Shown in pieces: positions 38,118 to 46,524 of a stretch of DNA of 64,000 nt. Under the pieces are notes generated by a model, which did not search any database, was not told the DNA's origin, and saw nothing but the letters and a program-made list of their open reading frames with translations. The position numbers were made by a program, and so were the translations under genes. The stretch lies in assembly GCF_009184865.1 (NCBI RefSeq), contig NZ_CP045096.1:2914001-2978000 (forward strand), in the 5' to 3' direction. Numbering within the stretch: the stretch's first letter is position 1; each line of letters starts with the position of its first letter. Source of the DNA: Streptomyces phaeolivaceus. Lineage in GTDB: Bacteria; Actinomycetota; Actinomycetes; Streptomycetales; Streptomycetaceae.

Positions 38118-39630
38118 CAAGGCCGTGAAGTTATGGGCTGATCGTCGGCGTCAAGATGTTGATGCTGAGGGTGGCTGTGTAGGTGCGTCGGTCGATATTG
38201 AGGCTTTTGTAGGCGTATCGGGACAGGGGTCGTTTCACTGCGCGGGGGCTGATGCGGAGGCGGCGGGCGGGCATGAGGTGTTCCAGGACGGTTCGGCCGA
38301 TCGTCCCGACGAGGTCGATCGTGGTGCCGGCGATGATGCCCGCGGCCTGGACGATCTGGTCGCGGGCGCATCGCAGGGCAACGCTGAAGCTGGCCCGGTC
38401 CGGGTCTGTTCCGGGTGTGGCCCCGGTGGCGTCGGCGATAGCGATCCGCAGGGCCTGGTAGGCGCTCAGCAGGGCGTAGACCTCCTGGGCGATGCCGGGC
38501 GGAGTGGTGGAGCGCAGGACCCGCCGGCCCAGCATCGTTTTCTTGATCGCGAAGTAGGCGGACTCCACTTCCCACCGCTCGTGATACAGACTGACCAGGT
38601 CGGATGCCGGGTAGCGGTGGTGGTCCAGGAGGTTGGTGGCCAGCCGGTAGAGCCCGGTGCGGCGGCCCTGGCTGGTGGTGACGGTGATCTCGCATTCGAT
38701 GATGCGGACCTCGAGGGCGCCGAAGCGGGAGAGGTGGGAGCCGTCGCCGAAGCGGGCCAGGACGGGAGGTTTGCGGGTGGCAGTGATGCGTGCGAGGAAG
38801 GAGGCTTCGGTGGCGGCGACGGCTGTCAGGAACGCGTTGCCCGAAAAGCCCCGGTCCAGCAGGACGATCATTCCGGCGTGCAGGGAGCGCATGAGCCGCC
38901 TGCCGTGTCCGGTCTCTCCCTGGGAGCGCGGTCCGAAGGCGGCATCCAGGATCGCCCGGGTGCCACAGGCCACCAGCGCGGTCAGGCAGATCTGCGGGTA
39001 GCCGGCAGTTCCGAACCGGTTGGACCCCTTGCCCAGACGGGCCCGGTGCGGCGGGCTGTCGGGAACGTCGAGGTAGGTGCCGTCGATCGCAACGGCCAGC
39101 AGGCCCTTGAAGCGGGCGCCGCGGGTGCGGATCACCGTGGCCGGCCCGCGCAGCAGATCGAACAGGGCCCGCATGGGCCGCACGCCCAGACGCCTGCGGG
39201 CGTCCCAGAGCCCCGCGCCGGTGATCTTCACGACCGGTATCGTCTCCAGCGCGGCGGTGAGCCTGCGCCAGACGGCCAGGTAGCCGCAGTCCTCGAACAG
39301 GGCCGCGGCCAGCAGCAGGTAGACCACCACCCGGGCGGGAATCTTCCGCAGCCGTTGCTGGACAGCACCGGTCTCGGCAAGGACCGCATCGACCATCTCG
39401 AACGGGATGATCCGGGTGAGTTCCCCCAGATGCCCCGGGGCGAACACGCCCTTGGCTACCGTGATTTCCCGCGTGATGACACACTGATCGGACAGCGGAG
39501 CCTCCGGTCCTGTGAACGGCTGTCTTGGTCGACTGCCAGTTCTACCGGGGCTCCGCTTCCCACGTTCCAAGAAGCCATAGAACCAGAGCGCACTTGCCAA
39601 CGCTCCCAAAGCCCTAACTTCACGGCCTTG
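38118..39630 (-). mobile_element. IS4-family insertion sequence
   Basis: A 1513-base element with terminal inverted repeats CAAGGCCGTGAAGTTA(T)GGGC at both ends and a 10-bp target duplication, CCTTAAGGGC, at 38108-38117 and 39631-39640. It encodes one DDE transposase on the minus strand. The intact duplication and near-perfect ends point to a recent insertion. Confidence 0.92.
38131..39447 (-). CDS. IS4-family transposase
   Basis: A DDE transposase of about 438 residues. Catalytic Asp residues are in AVAIDGTYLDVPD and VLLDRGFSGNAF; the Glu lies in the YREK motif YHERWEVESAYFAIKK. The C-terminal half has the usual helical region. The start is uncertain: GTG 39447 is the first standard start in frame with good similarity, but conserved-looking residues (ITREITVAKG) extend to about 39495, where only CTG is available. 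Its stop codon lies inside the left terminal repeat. Confidence 0.88.
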   Translation of the reverse strand: MFAPGHLGELTRIIPFEMVDAVLAETGAVQQRLRKIPARVVVYLLLAAALFEDCGYLAVWRRLTAALETIPVVKITGAGLWDARRRLGVRPMRALFDLLRGPATVIRTRGARFKGLLAVAIDGTYLDVPDSPPHRARLGKGSNRFGTAGYPQICLTALVACGTRAILDAAFGPRSQGETGHGRRLMRSLHAGMIVLLDRGFSGNAFLTAVAATEASFLARITATRKPPVLARFGDGSHLSRFGALEVRIIECEITVTTSQGRRTGLYRLATNLLDHHRYPASDLVSLYHERWEVESAYFAIKKTMLGRRVLRSTTPPGIAQEVYALLSAYQALRIAIADATGATPGTDPDRASFSVALRCARDQIVQAAGIIAGTTIDLVGTIGRTVLEHLMPARRLRISPRAVKRPLSRYAYKSLNIDRRTYTATLSINILTPTISP

Positions 39631-39640
39631 CCTTAAGGGC

Positions 39641-39740
39641 CTACGGCCCTTTCGGGGCGAAAAGCTCGGGGCGCAGCCCCGGCTTTTCAGGGGCGCGGGG
39701 AACTGCGCGACCAGCCCCCACCGGACCCGCACGCACCCAC
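39641..39740. repeat. Right half of the split palindrome
   Basis: Continues the palindrome interrupted by the IS: CTACGGCCCTTTCGGGGC, an inner hairpin (CGGGGCGCAGCCCCGG) and then GGGGCGCGGGGAACTGCGCGA with CCCCCACCGGACCCGC. Confidence 0.85.
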
Positions 39741-39770
39741 ACGCACCCACACGCACCCACACGCACCCGC
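39731..39770. repeat. 10-bp tandem repeats (ACGCACCCAC)
   Basis: Three perfect copies and a fourth with one change follow directly after the palindrome arm. Confidence 0.9.
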
Positions 39771-39856
39771 AGAAAATCACAGCGGGCCCACAGGGAACGG
39801 TTCCCCTCTTACCGCGCTCTTCCCTTCCGACCACCCTCACCACCGAAGGGACACCC

Positions 39857-41821
39857 GTGCCCCCGCGCCCAGCCAGGCCCACCCGCAGAGCGATAGCCGT
39901 ACTCGCCGTCTCGGGCACCCTCCTCGCCACCCCCACCCTCACCACCTCCACCGCGTTCGCGGCCGGCCCACCCCCCACCGACCTCCGCGCGGACACCAAC
40001 CGGGACGGCAGGGTCGACGTCACAGGCACCACGGACACCGCCGGCGAGAACGGCTGGACCCTCTCCCGCGGCGCCGTGATGCTCCCCAACATCGACGACG
40101 ACACCCGCCGTTGCCCGGCCACGGGCCCGAAGGGCAAGCCCCTCACCAACACCCAGCTGGCCGCCTGCAACGACGCCTCCGACACCAAGGTGAACGGCAC
40201 CGCCGACGCCGCCGACCTGGCCCGCGTCCGGTCCGTGCCCCGGAACGTGCCCGCCGGAGCGCAGGGCACCGTGAAGGTGACCGCGGGCGACCGGCAGACC
40301 CGGGTGTTCGTCAAGCGGGGCAAGAAGTGGGAGCCGGTCACGGCGAAGACCCGGCTGTCGCGGGCCGAGTTGAAGGCGGGCGTGGAGTTCGGTGTCGAGG
40401 CGAAGGACGTCATCCGGGACACGGCGAAGTGGGACGGGACGGCCCGGGTCCGGCTGACGGTGAAGTCGTCCAAGGGCACCACCGCCGACTCGGTCACCCT
40501 GCGCGTCGCCCCGCTCCTCACCCACCACCATCTGCAGAACGCCCAGCAGTTGCTGGTCACCAAGGTCTCCGGCGGCAACTACGGCAAGCTCAACAAGGCC
40601 TTCCGCGAGGGCCTGGACAAGGCGGCCGAGAACGCCGGCATCACCCAGCCGACGGTGAACTTCACCAAGTACGGGGACATCTGGGCGCAGGACTTCGTCG
40701 AGCCCGCGTACGTCAGCATGACGGGCACGAACGGCAAGCGGCAGGCGATGCGGGTGATGCTGCGCTCCGCCCAGCTGGACCGGGAGGCGGGCCGGGAGCT
40801 GTTCGAGAAGATGCGCGGCCCGAACATCGGTGCCGTGCAGGTGACGGGCGCCAAGGACTCGGAGGAGTGGACGCTCAACTCCATGGGCAACCTGGAGACC
40901 ATTCCGCCGTACGCGCAGGGCGACCGCTCGTTCCCGGCGGGCCGGATCATCATGGGCCAGCGCCCGGACACCGGTTCCAAGCCGGCCAAGGTGATGCGGA
41001 CGTTCCTCAAGTCCCAGGGTCCGCAGGACCCGTTGTTCCTGGACACGTCCTGGCTGCACGTGGGCCATGTCGACGAGTTCGTGCAGTTCCTGCCCGCCGA
41101 CACCCCGCGCGGCTGGAAGATCGCGATCGCCGACCCCGAGGCGGGGCTGAACCTGCTGCGTGACGCGAAGGCCGCCGGTCACGGCGCCAAGCCGATGTTC
41201 TCCATCCCGAACGTCCCCTGGGAGTCCATCTCGGAGGCCCTCGGCTCCAAGAACCTGGTCTCCGACAACAACCTCGCCACGCGCCGCATCGAGGCCAACC
41301 TCGCGGTGCTCAAGCGCGAGACGGGCGTCACGGACGCCGAGATCGTCCGCGTCCCGGCCCTCTACACCCAGGGCCGGGAGATGGTGGGCGAGACGCAGTC
41401 GGGCGAGGACGCCAAGACCCGCCTGCCCCGGCTGACCCGCCTCGGCGCCGGCGAGGAACTCCCGGAGGTGGCACGGGAGTACGGCCAGCAGCGCCGCCTG
41501 GACGAGGGCCCGGCGTCGAGGGAAGGCATGACCGCCGCCTCCCCGGCCGCGCCCGCTCCCTCGGTCATGACCAGCGCCTACGTCCCCGGTGCCGTCAACG
41601 GCGTCGTCCTCAGCCGCACCCACTACCTCGCGCCGCGCCAGTGGGGCCCGGTCATCGGCGGCAAGGACATCTTCACCGAGGCCGTGACAGCCGCGTACAG
41701 CGGCGCCGGCATGAAGGTCTCCTACCTGGACGACTGGGAGACGTACCACCTCGGCATGGGTGAGATCCACTGCGGCACCAACACCCTGCGGAACACCTCG
41801 GCGGCCTGGTGGACGCGCTGA
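39857..41821 (+). CDS. Secreted protein-arginine deiminase family protein
   Basis: A protein of 654 residues with a signal peptide (AIAVLAVSGTLLATPTL, cleavage near AFA). Near the N-terminus DTNRDGRVD is a calcium-binding EF/dockerin-like loop. The C-terminal catalytic domain has the deiminase residues: Asp in DIWAQDFVEPAY, His and Asp in LHVGHVDEF, and Cys639 in GEIHCGTNT. Protein-arginine deiminases convert peptidyl-Arg to citrulline and are calcium dependent. The GTG start follows an A/G-rich AAGGGACACCC. It is a single gene with a terminator hairpin after it. Confidence 0.9.
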   Translation: MPPRPARPTRRAIAVLAVSGTLLATPTLTTSTAFAAGPPPTDLRADTNRDGRVDVTGTTDTAGENGWTLSRGAVMLPNIDDDTRRCPATGPKGKPLTNTQLAACNDASDTKVNGTADAADLARVRSVPRNVPAGAQGTVKVTAGDRQTRVFVKRGKKWEPVTAKTRLSRAELKAGVEFGVEAKDVIRDTAKWDGTARVRLTVKSSKGTTADSVTLRVAPLLTHHHLQNAQQLLVTKVSGGNYGKLNKAFREGLDKAAENAGITQPTVNFTKYGDIWAQDFVEPAYVSMTGTNGKRQAMRVMLRSAQLDREAGRELFEKMRGPNIGAVQVTGAKDSEEWTLNSMGNLETIPPYAQGDRSFPAGRIIMGQRPDTGSKPAKVMRTFLKSQGPQDPLFLDTSWLHVGHVDEFVQFLPADTPRGWKIAIADPEAGLNLLRDAKAAGHGAKPMFSIPNVPWESISEALGSKNLVSDNNLATRRIEANLAVLKRETGVTDAEIVRVPALYTQGREMVGETQSGEDAKTRLPRLTRLGAGEELPEVAREYGQQRRLDEGPASREGMTAASPAAPAPSVMTSAYVPGAVNGVVLSRTHYLAPRQWGPVIGGKDIFTEAVTAAYSGAGMKVSYLDDWETYHLGMGEIHCGTNTLRNTSAAWWTR

Positions 41822-41853
41822 CGCCCACCCCCACCGACTGACCCGAGATGCCC

Positions 41854-41888
41854 GCCGCCGCCCCGGAGAACCGTCCCGGGGCGGCGGC
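41854..41888. terminator. 13-bp GC hairpin between convergent genes
   Basis: GCCGCCGCCCCGG and CCGGGGCGGCGGC pair perfectly around a 9-base loop, followed by CCTTCTCTCTC. It lies between the deiminase gene and the convergent VOC gene. Confidence 0.8.
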
Positions 41889-41897
41889 CCTTCTCTC

Positions 41898-42608
41898 TCA
41901 GGCCGGGCCCCGGCCCCGCGGATCCTCCAGCCTCACGAGGGCGTCCTGTGCGGTGTCCCGCTGCTCGGCGGTGAGGGGCACCGCCGCCGCCCGTGCGAGC
42001 GTGGCGGTCGCCGTCTCCTCGTCGCCGAGGCGGACGGCGACATCGGCGCGCAGCACGAGCAGCCGCACCAGCAGCGTCGGCGTCGGTTCCGCCGCCGACC
42101 CCAGCACCCGGTCGATGACCCGCGCCGCGGCCACCGGATCCTCCTTCGAGTCCGTCAGCAGCGACGCGTGGTGCAGGGCCCGCGCGAAGGTCTCCTCCGG
42201 GGCGGGCCGGTGGCTCTGGTCCTCGCTGGTCGGCTGCCCGACCCGGACGCAGTTGCCGCCCGGATCGGTCATCAGGAACTGCCGTACGCCGTACGACATG
42301 TCCTTGAGCGGCCCGAGACGCGGCAGCCCCCGCGTGGGTATCCGTCCGTACGTCTCCCTGAGGCCGGCCCGGAACGCGGCGTACAGCGCGTCGACGTCGT
42401 CCGTGATCACGTAACAGGTGCTGACCGACGCGGCCGGGTCGTACGCCCTCAGCCCGAAGAACCGCAGCTCGATCCCGCCCCGCTCCACGACGGCGTACGG
42501 ATTGGGGCTGCGCTGTCGGAAGGTGACCTCGAAGCCGAGGGCCTCGTAGAAGTCGAGGAGCGGCTGGAGGTGCTGACACGGAAGGATCGGAATCGTCTTC
42601 TCGCCCAC
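41898..42608 (-). CDS. VOC/glyoxalase-like protein with C-terminal helical extension
   Basis: A protein of 236 residues. The first 125 residues are a VOC (bleomycin resistance/glyoxalase) fold: IPILPCQHLQPLLDFYEALGF and a closing FLMTDPGGNCVRVG. The rest is helical and resembles a small TPR-like segment (ARALHHASLLTDSKEDPVAAAR). Members bind small molecules or metals, and the ligand is unknown. It may confer tolerance to a drug. The ATG at 42608 is the natural start. It is convergent with the deiminase gene and 112 bp downstream of era. Confidence 0.78.
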   Translation of the reverse strand: MGEKTIPILPCQHLQPLLDFYEALGFEVTFRQRSPNPYAVVERGGIELRFFGLRAYDPAASVSTCYVITDDVDALYAAFRAGLRETYGRIPTRGLPRLGPLKDMSYGVRQFLMTDPGGNCVRVGQPTSEDQSHRPAPEETFARALHHASLLTDSKEDPVAAARVIDRVLGSAAEPTPTLLVRLLVLRADVAVRLGDEETATATLARAAAVPLTAEQRDTAQDALVRLEDPRGRGPA

Positions 42609-42720
42609 GCCTCACTCTAGTCAAATTTGACCAGCGAAGGCGACCCCTTCGGGCCGGGCACCCCCTTCGGGCCCCTCACACGGGATCGATGTCGGCCGGG
42701 GCTGTCAGAACCCCAGGCTG

Positions 42721-43674
42721 TCAGAACCCCAGCTTGCGCAGCTGCCTCGGGTCGCGCTGCCAGTCCTTGGCGACCTTCACATGCAGGTCCAGGAAGACCG
42801 GCGTACCGAGCAGCGCCTCGATCTGCTTGCGGGACTTGATACCGACCTCCTTCAGGCGCTTGCCCTTGGGGCCGATGATGATGCCCTTCTGGCTGGGGCG
42901 CTCGATGTAGACGAAGGCGTGGATGTCGAGGAGGGGCCGGTCGGCGGGGCGGTCCTCGCGGGGGAGCATCTCCTCGACGACGACGGCGATGGAGTGCGGT
43001 AGTTCGTCGCGGACGCCCTCCAGGGCCGCCTCGCGGATCAGCTCGGCGATCATGACCTGCTCGGGCTCGTCCGTGAGGTCGCCCTCCGGATAGAGGGCGG
43101 GGCCCTCCGGGAGCAGGGGCACGAGCAGATCGGCCAGCAGGTCCACCTGCTTGTCGGCGACCGCCGAGACGGGCACGATCTCCGCCCACTCGAAGCCCAG
43201 CTCCTTGCCGAGCTGGTCGATGGCGATCAGCTGTTCGGCGAGCTGCTTGCTCTCGACGAGGTCGGTCTTGGTGACGATCGCGATCTTCGGCGTCTTCTTG
43301 ATGGACGCCAGCTCCTTCGCGATGAAGCGGTCACCGGGGCCGAGCTTCTCGTTCGCGGGAAGGCAGAAGCCGATCACGTCGACCTCGGCCCAGGTCGTGC
43401 GGACGACGTCGTTGAGCCGCTGGCCCAGCAGGGTGCGCGGCTTGTGCAGGCCCGGGGTGTCGACCAGGATCAGCTGGGCGTCCGGCCGGTGCACGATGCC
43501 CCGCACCGTGTGCCGCGTCGTCTGCGGCTGGTCCGCCGTGATCGCCACCTTCTGGCCGACCAGAGCGTTCGTGAGGGTGGACTTGCCCGCGTTGGGGCGG
43601 CCCACGAAGCAGGCGAAGCCGGCACGGTGGGAGGCCTCGGCCGGCTGCTCGGATGACTGGGTACGCACGCTCAT
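42721..43674 (-). CDS. era: GTPase Era
   Basis: An essential GTPase in 30S ribosome maturation, 317 residues. G1 is GRPNAGKS (25-32), G3 is DTPGLHKP, G4 is TKTD and the C-terminal KH domain is read from SQKGIIIGPKGKRLKEVGIKSR. ATG 43674 has GGGAG ten bases upstream; an earlier ATG at 43683 is too close to it. The last codons are duplicated: CTGTCAGAACCCCAG occurs twice in tandem at 42703-42734, so the true stop is followed by a copy of itself. In the ancestral order it would lie beside cdd, now separated by five kilobases. Confidence 0.95.
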   Translation of the reverse strand: MSVRTQSSEQPAEASHRAGFACFVGRPNAGKSTLTNALVGQKVAITADQPQTTRHTVRGIVHRPDAQLILVDTPGLHKPRTLLGQRLNDVVRTTWAEVDVIGFCLPANEKLGPGDRFIAKELASIKKTPKIAIVTKTDLVESKQLAEQLIAIDQLGKELGFEWAEIVPVSAVADKQVDLLADLLVPLLPEGPALYPEGDLTDEPEQVMIAELIREAALEGVRDELPHSIAVVVEEMLPREDRPADRPLLDIHAFVYIERPSQKGIIIGPKGKRLKEVGIKSRKQIEALLGTPVFLDLHVKVAKDWQRDPRQLRKLGF

Positions 43675-43734
43675 GGCGCCCATTCTCCCTGATCGCCGGA
43701 GCCCGGCCGCACTCAGCACCGAGCGTGAGCTTTC

Positions 43735-43800
43735 CGAAACCCTCACGCAACGAAACGTCACGGAAACACACCTGTACACGTCCGGAAACGCACGCCGATC
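43735..43800 (+). promoter_or_regulatory. Candidate GlnR-type operator region upstream of amtB
   Basis: Between era and amtB there are three GAAAC half sites (CGAAAC at 43751, GGAAAC at 43762 and 43783) alternating with TCAC/GTCAC, on the pattern of nitrogen-regulator GlnR boxes. The spacing does not match the consensus exactly, so this is only a candidate. Confidence 0.35.
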
Positions 43801-43836
43801 ACCCTCTGACGAGCCCCCGCACCGTTGGAGACCATC

Positions 43837-45150
43837 GTGACCCTTGCCGCACAGGGCATCGACACCGGCGACACCGCCTGGCTGCTCGCCGCCACCGCCC
43901 TCGTCCTGCTGATGACCCCGGGCCTGGCCCTCTTCTACGGCGGCATGGTCCGCACGAAGAGCGTCCTCAACATGCTGATGATGAGCTTCGTGTCGATCGC
44001 CCTGGTCACGATCGTGTGGCTGGCCGCCGGCTACTCGCTGGCCTTCGGCGACGACGCCTTCGGCGGACTCATCGGCGGCCTCGACCACCTCGGCATGAAC
44101 GACCTCGGCCCCGCGAGCGTCCACGGCACCGTCCCCACCCTCCTGTTCGCCACCTTCCAGCTGACCTTCGCCGTGATCACCGCCGCGCTGATCAGCGGCG
44201 CGATCGCGGACCGCGCCAAGTTCGGGGCCTGGCTGGTCTTCGTCCCGGTGTGGGCGCTGCTCGTATACGTTCCGGTCGCGCACTGGGTGTGGGGGCCGGG
44301 CGGCTGGATCCTCGACGACCTCGGCGCCCTCGACTTCGCGGGCGGTCTGCCGGTCGAGGTCACCTCCGGCGCCTCCGGACTGGCCCTCTGCCTGGTCCTC
44401 GGCCCCCGCCTGGGCTTCAAGAAAGACGCGATGCGCCCGCACAACCTGCCCATGGTCATGCTCGGCGCGGGTCTGCTCTGGTTCGGCTGGTTCGGCTTCA
44501 ACGCCGGCTCCGCGCTCGGCGCCAACGGTCTGGCCGCCGCCGCGTTCCTCAACACCCTCGCCGCCGGCTGCACGGGTCTCCTCGGCTGGCTCTTCGTCGA
44601 GCAGAAGCGCGACGGCCATCCGACGACCCTGGGCGCGGCCTCCGGCGCGGTCGCGGGCCTGGTCGCCATCACCCCGTCCTGCGGCTCCGTCTCGCTGCTC
44701 GGCGCGCTGGTCATCGGCCTGGCCGCCGGTGTCGTCTGCTCCTACGCCGTGGGCTGGAAGTTCAGGCTGAACTACGACGACTCCCTCGACGTCGTCGGCG
44801 TCCACCTGGTCGGCGGGATCATCGGCACGGTCCTGATCGGCGTCTTCGCCGTCGAGTCGATGACCGGCGGAGCCGAGGGCCTCCTCCACGGCGGCGGGTT
44901 CGGCCAACTCGGCAAGCAGCTGGTGGCCGTGGTCGCCGTCGGGGCGTACGCCTTCCTCGTCACGTACGGCATCGGCAAGCTGATCGACAAGGTGCTGGGC
45001 TTCCGCGCGGACGAGGATCACGAGCACACCGGCCTCGACCTTACGGTGCACGCCGAGACCGCATACGATCACGGCGTCCTGGGCCACGGCGCCCCGGTCG
45101 GCGCGTCCCTGGCGTCCTCCGCCCCCTCCTCGCAGAAGGCCAAGGCTTAA
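43837..45150 (+). CDS. amtB: Ammonium transporter
   Basis: Amt-family channel of about 437 residues with eleven membrane helices. Family landmarks are FYGGMVRTKSVLNMLMMS, HNLPMVMLGAGLLWFGWFGFNAGS and DDSLDVVGVHLVGG (pore His). It admits ammonium and is blocked by GlnK. The tail after residue 390 is hydrophilic (DEDHEHTGLDLTVHAETAYDH) and could contact GlnK. The GTG at 43837 is chosen because GGAG is six bases upstream; a TTG at 43825 would overlap that site. The next gene, glnK, is four bases away. Confidence 0.94.
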   Translation: MTLAAQGIDTGDTAWLLAATALVLLMTPGLALFYGGMVRTKSVLNMLMMSFVSIALVTIVWLAAGYSLAFGDDAFGGLIGGLDHLGMNDLGPASVHGTVPTLLFATFQLTFAVITAALISGAIADRAKFGAWLVFVPVWALLVYVPVAHWVWGPGGWILDDLGALDFAGGLPVEVTSGASGLALCLVLGPRLGFKKDAMRPHNLPMVMLGAGLLWFGWFGFNAGSALGANGLAAAAFLNTLAAGCTGLLGWLFVEQKRDGHPTTLGAASGAVAGLVAITPSCGSVSLLGALVIGLAAGVVCSYAVGWKFRLNYDDSLDVVGVHLVGGIIGTVLIGVFAVESMTGGAEGLLHGGGFGQLGKQLVAVVAVGAYAFLVTYGIGKLIDKVLGFRADEDHEHTGLDLTVHAETAYDHGVLGHGAPVGASLASSAPSSQKAKA

Positions 45151-45492
<342 letters not shown>

Positions 45493-45510
45493 GCCGGCGC
45501 GGTGCCGACA

Positions 45511-45545
45511 TGAGGGGGTGCCGCCGTCGAGGCGGCACCCCCTCA
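45511..45545. terminator. 15-bp perfect hairpin after glnK
   Basis: TGAGGGGGTGCCGCC and its exact complement flank a GTCGA loop 19 bases after the glnK stop. It also precedes the end of the convergent secreted-protein gene. Confidence 0.9.
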
Positions 45546-45569
45546 CACGTCAGTACCCGCCCGTGCCCG

Positions 45570-46046
45570 TCAGTCGAAGACGAACGGGGCCGGCGACTGC
45601 GGTCCGCTCGCCGTGCAGCTCACGGGGAAGCCGAAGACCACCATCTGCAGGGAGCCGCCGTACGCCTCCAGGCTGTCGCCGGGGGCGACGGTCCCGGTGA
45701 GCGGGCCCACGACCATGCCGTCACCGGCGGCCAGGGCCGGGTTCTCGGTCCCGGTGAAGGACGTCGTGCCGCCGCTCGCCTTGACGAAGGTGAGCGTGGA
45801 CTGGATGGAGTCCTCGGCGAGGGCGATCGGAGCGGTGATCTCCTCGGACGAGAGGGTGACCGTGGCGGACGTACCGTCCTGTGTGGCCGTGAGCGTGGCC
45901 ACACCGGAACCGCCGATCGTACAGCTGGCGTTGATGGTCGCGGTCGCGGGAGTGACCGCGAGGGCGGTCGGCGCGAACGCGAGGCCGGTGACGGCGAGCG
46001 TTCCGGCGGCGAGCGCCGAGCCGACACCGAGTCGTATGCGTGTCAT
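45570..46046 (-). CDS. Secreted protein of unknown function
   Basis: A protein of 158 residues with a signal peptide (MTRIRLGVGSALAAGTLAVT, cleavage after ALA) and a Ser/Thr/Gly-rich beta-type mature part with two Cys (ASCTIGG and PVSCTAS) likely joined by a disulfide. No family is recognised; its composition resembles small extracytoplasmic proteins with an immunoglobulin-like fold. The ATG has AGGGAA 8 bases upstream. It is convergent with glnK. Probably cell-wall or medium located. Confidence 0.75.
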   Translation of the reverse strand: MTRIRLGVGSALAAGTLAVTGLAFAPTALAVTPATATINASCTIGGSGVATLTATQDGTSATVTLSSEEITAPIALAEDSIQSTLTFVKASGGTTSFTGTENPALAAGDGMVVGPLTGTVAPGDSLEAYGGSLQMVVFGFPVSCTASGPQSPAPFVFD

Positions 46047-46524
46047 CGAGCGAATTCCCTTCCCTGGTACGGGAGTTGCACGGGGCCTGGGGACGCCCCG
46101 TACGTCCCGGTACGGGCGTTGCCATGTGAGGGCGGTGCAATGCGCGGCCGCGCGGCGGAATGTGACGGTCCGCCAGGAGAACGGCTCCATTGAGACGTGC
46201 GCGGGCCAAGATTGCAAGAGATGTTCCGCCGGTTCCCCCAAGGGTCGACGAAAGTGGCCGAAGCCGATCGCCGGGGACGCCGGCGGGTTCTCCGACAGGG
46301 GCGGACCGATGCTCCGGTCTGTCCCGCACCGTGCGGTTTCGCCGGTAGCCCACCCCGGGTGTCCACTCCCCCGCGCATGATTTTCACGCAGCTCGGAGGG
46401 CTGTTACCGGCCGTAACACTATGCCGCGAGCGCCCACCGAGGCCTCGCGGCCGGCTCTCGGTCTCCTCCCGGTCGCCTCCCGGCCGAAGATCACTACCCT
46501 GTACCGGCGCTCACCTACGACGAG
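46047..46524. other. Spacer without supported genes
   Basis: About 480 bases between divergent genes. Open frames here have no recognisable start or family. Some GTACGGG/CCCGTAC inverted words are present near 46070-46120; nothing else was seen. Confidence 0.55.

Noticed and set aside
38131-40578. Transposase frame extended beyond the IS into flanking DNA.
   Set aside because: It crosses the IS end and its target duplication, so the extension cannot be part of the transposase.
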